A stretch of DNA of 32,099 bases from Bacillota bacterium (GTDB lineage Bacteria; Bacillota; Desulfotomaculia; Desulfotomaculales; JAJYZD01), in assembly GCA_021800315.1 (NCBI GenBank), contig JAJYZD010000004.1, positions 1-32,099 of the forward strand, written 5' to 3'. The notes beneath the pieces were generated by a model, which saw nothing but the letters and a program-made list of their open reading frames with translations, ran no database searches and was not told where the DNA came from. Positions 7,440 to 14,280 of the stretch are shown in pieces. A program made the translations under genes and the position numbers. The first letter of the stretch is position 1; each line of letters begins with the position of its first letter.

Positions 7440-8594
7440 TTGGCTGATTCCATGATAACCCAGGCGGCGCAGGCCGTCAATCCCGGCCCGGCCGACTTCC
7501 TGGCCGCCCTATACGGAGATAGGCCGCCCGGGTGGTTGGTAGCCTGGACCCGCCAGGACCGGGTGACCAGGTGGCTGCCCGCCGGCGACCACGACGAGGC
7601 GGCCCGGCAGGCCATGACCCTGGCGGGTAATTACGATATCTATTTTGGCGTCGGAGTCCAGGGAGACAAAGGCAGGACCAACCAGCGCGGCAAGGCCGAC
7701 ACTGTGATAGCAATTCCCGGCCTGTGGCTGGACGTGGACTGCCGGGGCGGTGCACATTCGGCAACCAACCTGCCCACCCTGGACGAGGCCCGCTCATTGG
7801 TGGGACTGTTCGGCCTGCAGCCGTCTGTCGTCGTCCATACGGGCGGCGGTGTGCATGTCTACTGGATATTCCGGCGTCCCTGGGTATTCCGGGATAGCAG
7901 CGACCGGCAAAGGGCCGCCGACCAGGTGGCCGGGTTCCAGAGGGGGATGATAGCACTGGCGGCCGCCCGTGACTGGCGGCTCGATAATACCTCTGACTTG
8001 GCGCGGGTGTTGAGATTGCCCGGAACCACGAACCGCAAAATGACCCCACGCGCTCCCGTGACGGTGGTGGGCTGGCATCCGGAGCGGCGGTACAGCTACC
8101 AGGACGTGGAGGCGGCCATTGAGCGGCTGGAGATCCAGGCCGCTGCCGCGCGGCAGGCTGCCGGCGGCGGTGATCGGCGCGGTACTACCCAGGCCGGACA
8201 GGGCGACCAGGAGCGGCAGGACACCGGCCCGCTCCCACGCGCGGACCTCATAGCACAGAGTTGCGCCTGGATCATGCGCTGCCGGGTGAATGCGGCCACC
8301 CTGGCCGAACCCGAGTGGTACGGCATGGTCGGCGTGATCGCCCGGTGCCAGGATGGGGCGGCCATTGTCCACAAGTGGAGCAGGGCATATCCGAGGTATT
8401 CGGAGCGCGAAACGGACGCCAAAATCAAGCACGCGATGGAGGACGCAGGACCGATCACCTGCGAGCGGGTACGGCAGAACTTCGGCGGCTGGTGCATGGA
8501 TTGTCCCCATCGAGTGACCTCACCCGTCGTCCTGGGCCGGGAGAGGCAGACCCCGGCATGGCGGCCGGTTTCGCCGAGCTTGAACGGAACATGA
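7440..8594 (+). CDS. RepB-like AEP-type DNA primase, truncated at the C-terminus
   Basis: A replication primase fragment of the archaeo-eukaryotic (RepB-like) type found in phages and plasmids. The palm motifs are visible: PGLWLDVDCRGG carries the metal-binding Asp pair near residue 100, VVHTGGGVHVYWIF the conserved His, and DLARVLRLPGTTNRK the third motif. A second domain around residues 280-365 (AEPEWYGMVGVIARC, PRYSERETDAKIKHA, then paired Cys in CMDCPHR) is the Cys-bearing C-terminal primase segment. A helicase domain usually follows; here the frame ends after about 16 unrelated residues at the join to a serine-recombinase fragment. The TTG start at 7440 has GGGAGAGG nine bases upstream; an ATG at 7452 is the alternative. 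It is probably non-functional for replication by itself. Confidence 0.75.
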   Translation: MADSMITQAAQAVNPGPADFLAALYGDRPPGWLVAWTRQDRVTRWLPAGDHDEAARQAMTLAGNYDIYFGVGVQGDKGRTNQRGKADTVIAIPGLWLDVDCRGGAHSATNLPTLDEARSLVGLFGLQPSVVVHTGGGVHVYWIFRRPWVFRDSSDRQRAADQVAGFQRGMIALAAARDWRLDNTSDLARVLRLPGTTNRKMTPRAPVTVVGWHPERRYSYQDVEAAIERLEIQAAAARQAAGGGDRRGTTQAGQGDQERQDTGPLPRADLIAQSCAWIMRCRVNAATLAEPEWYGMVGVIARCQDGAAIVHKWSRAYPRYSERETDAKIKHAMEDAGPITCERVRQNFGGWCMDCPHRVTSPVVLGRERQTPAWRPVSPSLNGT

Positions 8595-8879
8595 TTGCCG
8601 AGCGGACAACCCAGGCCCTGGCCCATAAGAAGGCCCACAGAGAAGCCTACGGCCCCCCCCCCGGGATTCGACCGGGACGGCAATTTCCTGGTGGAAAACG
8701 AGGTTGAGCAGGCTACCGTCCGGATGATCCTGGACATGAAGCGGGCTGGCGCGTCCATCAACGAGATTGCCCGCCGGCTAAACAGGGACGGCATACCCAC
8801 CAAGAAGGGCGGCAAGTGGTACGCAAGCACCGTCAGCAACATCCTGCGGAACTCTCTGCATGGGAAGGAGGCGGCATAG
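8558..8879 (+). pseudogene. Serine recombinase fragment, C-terminal part, frameshifted at a poly-C tract
   Basis: The frame at 8558 reads AAGFAELERNMIAERTTQALAHKKAHREAYGPPPG and, after a shift, GFDRDGNFLVENEVEQAT, then ASINEIARRLNRDGIPTKKGGKW and TVSNILRN. This is the linker and the recombinase domain of a large serine recombinase. The catalytic N-terminal domain with its active Ser is missing. The frame changes inside ten consecutive Cs (8653-8662); nine would keep one frame through G-P-P-P-G-F-D. The fragment begins directly after the truncated primase, so a deletion or recombination joined the two genes. It is a remnant, perhaps of a second, older integration system. Confidence 0.8.
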
Positions 8880-9086
8880 GTGGACGCATTGCCAACCAAG
8901 TTATACACGGTGGAGCAGGCCGGGCAATATCTGCTGATCCCGGAAAAGCGAATCCGCACATGGTTACGGGAAGGCCGGTTACATGGCTACAAGCTGGGGG
9001 GCGAGTGGAGAATCAGCGAGGAAGACCTTGAAGAGTTTCTTGCCTCCGGCTACACGGGCAATAAGCCGCAAACCAAAGGGGAATAA
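8880..9086 (+). CDS. Excisionase-family HTH DNA-binding protein
   Basis: A 68-residue protein with a winged helix-turn-helix of the MerR/excisionase type (HTH_17): LYTVEQAGQYLLIPEKRIRTWLREGRLHGYKLGGEWRISEEDLEEFL covers nearly its whole length, here quoted only as the start and end of the domain pattern. Such proteins bend DNA at att sites to direct excision, or act as small regulators. The GTG at 8880 follows GGAAGGAGG (8863-8871) at eight bases and immediately follows the stop of the recombinase fragment. It lies upstream of the integrase remnant, the usual place of an xis gene. The frame is intact. Which recombinase it served, tyrosine or serine, is not decided by the sequence. Confidence 0.72.
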   Translation: MDALPTKLYTVEQAGQYLLIPEKRIRTWLREGRLHGYKLGGEWRISEEDLEEFLASGYTGNKPQTKGE

Positions 9087-9220
9087 CCCGGCCCGTTTCA
9101 ACGGAGAGACCCCCAGGAGACGCTACAAGCGACGAGAACCGAAAAAGGTACATTCATACCATCCCGCCCAAGATCGAAGCGGAAACAGGCCGTAGCAACG
9201 GCAACCCCTCACCCTGGCAA

Positions 9221-9450
9221 AACGGAACAAACGGAACGGAACAGAACGCCCCAAGGAAAAAAAGCCAGAAACGACCCGGCCTCCTGCGGTCCTGCGAACC
9301 TTCATAAACCTTCAGGGGGGTAGGCCGTCCGGACACCGTCAGCCCGGTGGCCGAACCGAACCGAACCGAATCAGCGAAGGTAAAAAGCCCGTTCCCACGG
9401 GGCGGACATCAGGCCGGACGGGCAAACGAAGCGAAGCGGCGAAGCGGAGC
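9221..9450. repeat. Cluster of short GAAC/CGAA repeats in a non-coding gap
   Basis: The gap between the HTH gene and the integrase (9087-9481) holds no supported gene. It does hold iterated short units: AACGGAAC-type repeats at 9221-9247, four tandem CCGAA pentamers at 9351-9370, and GCGAAGCG repeats at 9427-9450. The plus strand is strongly purine-biased. They could be an iteron-like binding region of the former replicon or simple slippage products. Confidence 0.5.
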
Positions 9451-9481
9451 GATCAACAGAGCGAACCAGGAATTTCACGCG

Positions 9482-10594
9482 ATGATAAACAAAAAAACGG
9501 AGCGGGAGGCGGAAGCGGTGGCGGGCAAAGCGGCAAAGCCCAAAGCGGACAAGCCCACAAAGACCAAGCGGCGTGGACACGGGGAAGGAACGGTCTATTT
9601 CCATGAGGGGAAGCAGCTTTGGGTAACCCAGGTTACCATAGGCGGCAAGCGACGGACCCTCTACTGTTCAAGACCAGCAAGGAGGTACAGGACAAGAAGG
9701 CGGCCCTTGAGGCCGAAGTCATTAAGGGCACATACGCCGAACCATCGGCCGTTACTTTTGGGCAATGGCTTGCGAGATGGCTTGACGTTTACGTGAAACC
9801 GGCCGTTAGAGATACTGTCCACGCAGACTACGAAAGCATTATTAAGCTGCATATCCTGCCGGCGCTGGGTGATATGCCGATTCAAAAACTGCGGCCTTCG
9901 GACTTACAAGCCTTCTACAAGGCCAAACTTGAAGGCGGTCGGTTGGACGGCAAGGAAGGCGGACTCTCCACCCGTACGGTTAGGCTATTACACTTTCTTA
10001 TTGGCAAGGCGCTCAAACAGGCCTTCAAAGAAGTACTGGCGGCCAGAAACGTGAACGAAGCAACCATTTTGCCGAAGATGGTTAAAAAGGAACCGCGCTA
10101 TTTAGCACCCCAAGAACTTGAAACTTTTATCGGTGTTATGGCGCAAAGCAGGCACTTCGCGCCGTTATGATGGATATCGGAACCGGCCTGCGCCGTGGCG
10201 AATTATTGGGATTGCAGCGTGATTGTGTGGATCTGGAGAGGAAAACCATCACTGTTCGGCGTTCATTGGTACGGCGGCTGAAAGGCGCTCCCGTAATTCA
10301 CGAACCAAAGACGGCGGCCGGCGGATAGAACCACGAAACTCTTCCCGCCGCGTAAAAGCATATCTGCGCAAGGCTGGCATGCCGGATGCTTCCCTGCACG
10401 GCCTTCGGCATACCCACGCAACGGAACTACTGCGGATGGGGACCGCACTGAAAACCATTCAGAAGCGGCTGGGACATGCGAACTTTTCCAGTACAAACAT
10501 CTACACGCACGTCGTCGAGGAGCTGGACAGGGACGCGGCCGACAAGATCAACGGCGTTCTGAAGGCAGCCGCCCGGCGGACGGCCCGAAAATAA
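9482..10594 (+). pseudogene. int: Tyrosine recombinase/integrase, broken by three frameshifts and a deletion
   Basis: Joined over three frames this is a Tn916-like phage integrase. The N-terminal arm-binding domain contains GEGTVYFHEGKQLWVTQVTIGGKRR. The SAM-like core-binding domain includes VTFGQWLARWLDVYVKP. The catalytic domain has the Arg of GTGLRRGELLGLQ, HGLRHTHATELL and the Tyr of STNIYTHVVEELD. The frame shifts near 9665, 10151 and 10315, each like the loss of one base. After GRRIEP (about 10330) roughly 40-50 residues expected before the RNSSRRVKAYLRKAG segment are missing, as if deleted between two short repeats. All catalytic residues can still be found, but no single frame encodes an enzyme. 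The start ATG at 9482 has AGGA nine bases upstream. Loss of function should fix the element in place. Confidence 0.88.
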
Positions 10595-10597
10595 CTT

Positions 10598-10615
10598 TTG
10601 CAGTACTTTTGCAGT
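10598..10615 (+). repeat. Right arm-type repeat of the integrase
   Basis: It is identical in 18 bases to 6452-6469 and begins four bases after the integrase stop, 22 bases before the right 78-bp repeat. Confidence 0.65.
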
Positions 10616-10637
10616 ACGAGCCCAATGAAGAAGGACT

Positions 10638-10715
10638 CCCGAACCCGGGAGCCCTTGTCTTTACTGGTGAACCACGGCGGACACGAAGCAATGGCCGCCT
10701 GATCAACAATCAGGC
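10638..10715. repeat. Right 78-bp attachment-site repeat (attR)
   Basis: It is identical to 6265-6342. It ends 24 bp from the acs stop codon, so the element used the intergenic space just downstream of acs as its target. Confidence 0.9.
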
Positions 10716-10722
10716 GGCCATT
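10690..10722. terminator. Bidirectional hairpin downstream of acs
   Basis: AATGGCCGCCTGAT and ATCAGGCGGCCATT form a perfect 14-bp stem with loop CAACA, 17 bp after the acs stop on the minus strand. No T-tract follows on either strand, so it may act with Rho or as an mRNA-stabilising end. In the left repeat copy only seven pairs of this stem remain. Confidence 0.55.
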
Positions 10723-10739
10723 ATAACCGGAGAAACCGC

Positions 10740-12719
10740 TTACTCGTGCTTGTGCATCTTCATGACGGCTTCCCGGATCTCGTTGACCGAGGCTTCCTCC
10801 TCGATGGTGGAAAGGTCGCCCAGGTCCTTGCCCGTCATCAGGGTACGCATGACCCGGCGCATGATCTTGCCGCTACGGGTCTTGGGCAGCATGTTGACGA
10901 ACTCGACGTCCCGCATAACCACGATGGCGCCCATGGTGTTGCGTACGTGGGTGATCAGTTCCCTGGCCAGTTCGGGCGAAGGGGAGTAGCCCTTTTGGAG
11001 CACTACGAAGGCGGATGCCACCTCGCCTCTGAGTTCGTCGGGCACACCGGAGACGCCGGCTTCGACCACGGCCGGGTGGCCGATGAGGGCGCTTTCGATT
11101 TCCACCGTGCCGATACGGTGGGCGGCGATCTTGATCACTTCGTCGGACCGGCCGGCGAACCACAGGTAGCCGTCCTCGTCCACGGCCGCGGCGTCGCCGC
11201 AATAGTAGTAGCCCTTGGTGGTCGGGTACTTTTCCCAGTACTCGTTCCGGTAGATATCCTCGGTTTGCCAGAGGGTGGACGTCAGACCCGGGAAGGGCTG
11301 CTTGATCACGACCACGCCTTTTTCGTTCGGAGCGACCGGCTTGCCGGTGGCCTGGTCGAGAATCGCGGCGATGACACCGGGAACCGGGATGGCCGCGGAA
11401 CCGGGCTTGATCGGCACCATGCCCAGGCCGTACGGGTTGGCGAATATGGGGCCGGCGGTCTCGGTCTGCCACATGTGGTCAATGACCGGGATGCGGTTGC
11501 CGAAGACATCCTCCTGCAGCCATTTCCAGGCCGGGGGATTGAGCACCTCGCCGGCGCAGAAGATGCGTTTGACCGAACTGAGGTCGTGCTTTAAGGCCTG
11601 GTCGATGCCGATGCGCATCTGGGCCCGGACGCCGGTGGGGGAAAACCACAGGGCGGTGGGACGGTGGCGTTCGACGATGTCCCACCACATGTCCTGGTTC
11701 GGGTAGTCGGGCGTTCCGTCGTACATGACGGAGGTGCAACCGGCCAAGAGCGGCCCGTAGACGTTGTAACTATGACCGACGATCCAGCCTATGTCCGAGG
11801 TGCAGAACCAGACGTCGTTGGCCTTAAGGCCGTAGATCCATTTACCCATGGAGTGAACCCAGATCTGGTAGCCGCCGTGTTTCTGCACGGTCACCTTGGG
11901 GCGGGCCGTGGTACCCGAAGTGGGCAGGAGGAACAGGGGTTCGTTGGACTCCATGATCTCCACTTCGGAACTCTGTCCGGCACCAAGGGCGACAAAGTCT
12001 TCCCAGGCGATGTCCCGGCCTTCCTTGAGGGGGGTGTCGGGGTTTTTCCGCAGTACGGCCGCCTTTTCGATCTGGCCGGGCGGGCACTTGTCGATGCCGT
12101 CGTCCACGATCTTCTTGAGGTCGATGGGCTTGCCCCGCCGTGAACTCTCGTCCTGGATCAGCATGTAGCGGGCACCGGAGATCTGGAGCCGGTCGGCCAC
12201 CGCTCCGGCCGAAAATCCGGCGAAGATGACCACGTGCACCGCGCCGACGCGCGCGCAGGCCAGCATGGCGGCCACCGATTGAATGCTGGTGGGCATGTAG
12301 ATGGAAACTCGGTCGCCTTTGTTCACGCCCATGCCGCGCAGAGCAGCCGCGTATTTCTTTACCAGGTCCAGAAGTTGGGCGTAGGTGACCACCTCCGTGG
12401 TGCCGTCCTCGCCGTTTTCGGCTACCAGGGCGGCCCGGCCCCCGTTGCCCTGCAGGACCTTGTAGTCGACGCAGTTGTAGCATATGTTGGTTTGACCGCC
12501 GATAAACCATTGGAAGGTTGGGTATTCCCAGTTGAAGACCTTGTCCCATTTCTTGAACCAGTGGATGTCGGAGGCGGCGTCGAGGGCGGCTTTTTCCCAG
12601 AAGCCCTCGGGATCCCCGGCGGCTTTGTCGATGAAGGTCTTGACGTAAGGCGGAATCAACCCGGTGCCGGATTTGTCGTCTGCCATAAGTGCGTTTTCCA
12701 TCTCCCCTGAATTATTCAC
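10740..12719 (-). CDS. acs: AMP-forming acetyl-CoA synthetase (acetate-CoA ligase)
   Basis: This cytoplasmic enzyme activates acetate (or a similar short acid) with ATP and CoA through an acyl-adenylate. The 659-residue length fits Acs. Visible parts are the N-terminal ACS segment (WEKAALDAASDIHWFKKWDKVFNWEYP), the ATP loop LPTSGTTARPKV, MWQTETAGPIF with the Trp that closes the acyl pocket to short chains, CGDAAAVDEDGYLWFAGRSDEVIK, and C-terminal TRSGKIMRRVMR with the Lys that is acetylated to control the enzyme. The ATP loop has ARPK where GxPK is usual, and the N-terminal GGQTNICYNCVD differs from the common form, so it is a divergent member and propionate or another acid is possible. The GTG at 12719 gives the longest frame; ATGs at 12701 and 12686 are alternatives and none has an ideal SD. 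Confidence 0.88.
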   Translation of the reverse strand: MNNSGEMENALMADDKSGTGLIPPYVKTFIDKAAGDPEGFWEKAALDAASDIHWFKKWDKVFNWEYPTFQWFIGGQTNICYNCVDYKVLQGNGGRAALVAENGEDGTTEVVTYAQLLDLVKKYAAALRGMGVNKGDRVSIYMPTSIQSVAAMLACARVGAVHVVIFAGFSAGAVADRLQISGARYMLIQDESSRRGKPIDLKKIVDDGIDKCPPGQIEKAAVLRKNPDTPLKEGRDIAWEDFVALGAGQSSEVEIMESNEPLFLLPTSGTTARPKVTVQKHGGYQIWVHSMGKWIYGLKANDVWFCTSDIGWIVGHSYNVYGPLLAGCTSVMYDGTPDYPNQDMWWDIVERHRPTALWFSPTGVRAQMRIGIDQALKHDLSSVKRIFCAGEVLNPPAWKWLQEDVFGNRIPVIDHMWQTETAGPIFANPYGLGMVPIKPGSAAIPVPGVIAAILDQATGKPVAPNEKGVVVIKQPFPGLTSTLWQTEDIYRNEYWEKYPTTKGYYYCGDAAAVDEDGYLWFAGRSDEVIKIAAHRIGTVEIESALIGHPAVVEAGVSGVPDELRGEVASAFVVLQKGYSPSPELARELITHVRNTMGAIVVMRDVEFVNMLPKTRSGKIMRRVMRTLMTGKDLGDLSTIEEEASVNEIREAVMKMHKHE

Positions 12720-12786
12720 GCATTCGTTGGCTTGAAGTTGCTGTTTGCAGAAAAAAGGGCGGGCTGCGAACTGGTGAACGAAACAT

Positions 12787-12807
12787 GGGGAAGACCGGAT
12801 CTTCCCC
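12787..12807 (-). other. Hairpin in the acs leader
   Basis: GGGGAAGA and TCTTCCCC form a perfect 8-bp stem with a 5-nt loop in the roughly 180-nt untranslated leader of acs. No T-run follows directly on the minus strand, so it is not an obvious attenuator. Its role is unknown. Confidence 0.35.
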
Positions 12808-12904
12808 AGAGCCCTGAATAATTCGGGTCTACCGGGAGGGTCGCGCGAAACCTGGCCCGGCCACCACCTCCCAAACTAGTATTCCCTCCTGTGACATTCG
12901 GCTA

Positions 12905-12934
12905 ATTATAGGTTCGGGACTTACGGTTGCTCAA
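12905..12934 (-). promoter_or_regulatory. Promoter of acs
   Basis: On the minus strand, TTGAGC (12934-12929) and a consensus TATAAT (12910-12905) are separated by 18 bp. This predicts a start near 12898 and a leader of about 180 nt. The rest of the 12720-13108 gap holds GC-rich hairpins and a 12-bp palindrome GTAATATATTAC at 13034-13045, a possible operator between the two divergent promoters. Confidence 0.65.
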
Positions 12935-13108
12935 TGTTAGGCCGCCCAAAGGGCGGAAACCAGCCCCCGGCGGTCGCTGATGGCGCCTAACGGCTGTCCC
13001 CGGGGGGGCAGTCCGCGATGATCGCTTTCATATGTAATATATTACGTATCACCTGGCGCTGGCTTGGCCCGCAACCCAAATTACGCCACAACAGATTTTC
13101 CCGGATTG

Positions 13109-13138
13109 TTGACAAGCGCCGAAAGCCCGTGTTAGACT
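13109..13138 (+). promoter_or_regulatory. Promoter of the cobalamin riboswitch-cobST unit
   Basis: A consensus TTGACA (13109-13114) is followed after 18 bp by TAGACT (13133-13138), with an upstream TG as in extended -10 promoters. The expected start, about 13145, is just before the riboswitch. Confidence 0.7.
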
Positions 13139-13156
13139 CAGGGCAACCGAATAAGG

Positions 13157-13330
13157 AAACAGGTGCCTCCGTAAGAGGAGAATAGGAAAGTCCGTACGGC
13201 GAGCCCGGGTTCGCCGGAAGGCGCGGTCCCGCCACTGTAAACGGTCAGTTTTGCCGCCGTAACGCCACTGGAGCTTCTCCGGGAAGGCGCGGCCCGACGA
13301 TGACCCGTGAGCCAGGAGACCTGCCTGTTT
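13157..13330 (+). ncRNA. Cobalamin (adenosylcobalamin) riboswitch
   Basis: The conserved elements appear in order: ACAGGTGCC, CCGTAAGAGGAGAATAGGAAAG as two adjoining blocks, GCGCGGTCCCGCCACTGTAA, a second GCCACTGG, then CCGACGATGACCCGTGAGCCAGGAGACCTGCCTG. The last block contains the B12 box, and the closing helix P1 pairs AAACAGG with CCTGTTT. The RNA binds adenosylcobalamin. It lies between a good promoter and an intrinsic terminator ahead of cobS, so control is most likely by premature termination when cobalamin is abundant. Confidence 0.95.
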
Positions 13331-13383
13331 CGTGTAGTCGTGTCTTCGCGGAAAAGGACACGGTTTTTTCCGAGGGTGATGGC

Positions 13384-13424
13384 AAAGTCCTCGGCCGGTA
13401 TGGCACCGGCCGGGGACTTTTTGT
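13384..13424 (+). terminator. Riboswitch-linked terminator before cobS
   Basis: AAAGTCCTCGGCCGGT pairs with ACCGGCCGGGGACTTT (16 bp, one G-T) around a 5-nt loop, followed by TTG and a short T-run. It sits 54 bp after the riboswitch core and 92 bp before cobS, where an expression platform is expected. Confidence 0.85.
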
Positions 13425-13515
13425 TACGAAGGGGGGCGGTTGGGCTGATTGACGCCGGTCGGGGCGGATGAGGATGGAAAGGTTAAGCCCCTATCAGCCC
13501 TGAAGGAGAAGCGAG

Positions 13516-14256
13516 ATGCGCGGATTTTGGTTGGCTTGTCAGTTCCTTACGATTGTACCGGTGACCGTGCGGGGCCCGGTGGAGGACCGGGACCTGGCGG
13601 CGGCCATGGCTTGGTTTCCGCTGGTCGGTCTCTTGCTGGGCGCGGCGGCGGCCGGGGTCTATGTGCTGACGGCGTATGTGTCCCCGTCGGCTTTGAGTGC
13701 CTTCGTTCCGCTCGCCTTCCTGGTGCTGGTAACCGGCAACATGCACGGTGATGCCTTGATGGACGCGGCTGACGGTCTTGGCAGCGGGCGTCCTCCGGAG
13801 AGGGCCCTGGAAATAATGAAGGACAGCCATGTCGGAGCCCACGGCGTCATGGCCGGCGTCCTCGGTTTCCTGGCCAAGCTTCTCCTGCTGGGGGCCCTGC
13901 ATCCAGCGGGCCGGATCACCGCCCTGGTGCTGGTACCGGCCCTGGGGCGCTGGACTCACGTTTACGCGGCCAGGACCAATCCCTATGTCCGGCCGGACAA
14001 CGGAAAGGGCGGGTTCACCAGGTACGTGGGTAACCGGGAACTCATCCTGGCTTCGGGCACCCTGGTCGCCGCGGCCCTGGTGCTCATGGGACCGGCAGGG
14101 GCCGTGCCGGTGGCGGCCGCCCTGGTGGTTGCCCATCTGGCCGGGCGTCATGCCCGTAAGATGCTCGGCGGCCTTACCGGAGACATCTACGGCGCCCTGG
14201 GCGAACTGGTGGAAATGGCCGGATTGGCGGTTATCCTGTTGTTGGAAAGGTTTTGA
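13516..14256 (+). CDS. cobS: Adenosylcobinamide-GDP ribazoletransferase (cobalamin synthase)
   Basis: This integral membrane enzyme joins adenosylcobinamide-GDP to alpha-ribazole (phosphate), the last step of nucleotide-loop assembly in B12 synthesis. The 246-residue protein starts with the family pattern RGFWLACQFLTIVPV, has several long hydrophobic stretches (residues about 30-75, 105-155, 190-245) and carries the conserved acidic motif MHGDALMDAADGLGSG, followed by KDSHVGAHGV. The motif's usual GDGL is GDAL here, a mild change. The ATG at 13516 follows AAGGAGAAG. The cobalamin riboswitch and terminator upstream put it under B12 feedback. CobT follows after 24 bp, and the two form a B12 assembly or salvage pair. 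Confidence 0.93.
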   Translation: MRGFWLACQFLTIVPVTVRGPVEDRDLAAAMAWFPLVGLLLGAAAAGVYVLTAYVSPSALSAFVPLAFLVLVTGNMHGDALMDAADGLGSGRPPERALEIMKDSHVGAHGVMAGVLGFLAKLLLLGALHPAGRITALVLVPALGRWTHVYAARTNPYVRPDNGKGGFTRYVGNRELILASGTLVAAALVLMGPAGAVPVAAALVVAHLAGRHARKMLGGLTGDIYGALGELVEMAGLAVILLLERF

Positions 14257-14280
14257 GGGAAGAGTAAAGGAGAGATTGCT

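Larger units (their letters stand above)
6265..10715. mobile_element. Decayed integrative element of 4.45 kb with tyrosine integrase remnant
   Basis: The segment is bounded by a perfect 78-bp direct repeat (6265-6342 and 10638-10715), with the integrase gene next to the right repeat. This is the layout of an element inserted by a tyrosine recombinase. Inside are a toxin-antitoxin pair, a primase, a serine-recombinase fragment, an excisionase-like gene and the integrase. An 18-bp arm-type repeat also lies inside each end. The primase, the serine recombinase and the integrase are all broken, so the element is probably immobile. The uninterrupted chromosome would read from the 4931-6109 gene through one repeat copy to acs. 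It could be the relic of a phage satellite, a small integrative plasmid or an ICE; no capsid or conjugation gene remains to decide. Confidence 0.85.

Noticed and set aside
9347-9481. N-terminal extension of the integrase frame to 9347
   Set aside because: This part translates simple CCGAA and GCGAAGCG repeats without family resemblance; the integrase pattern starts after the ATG at 9482.
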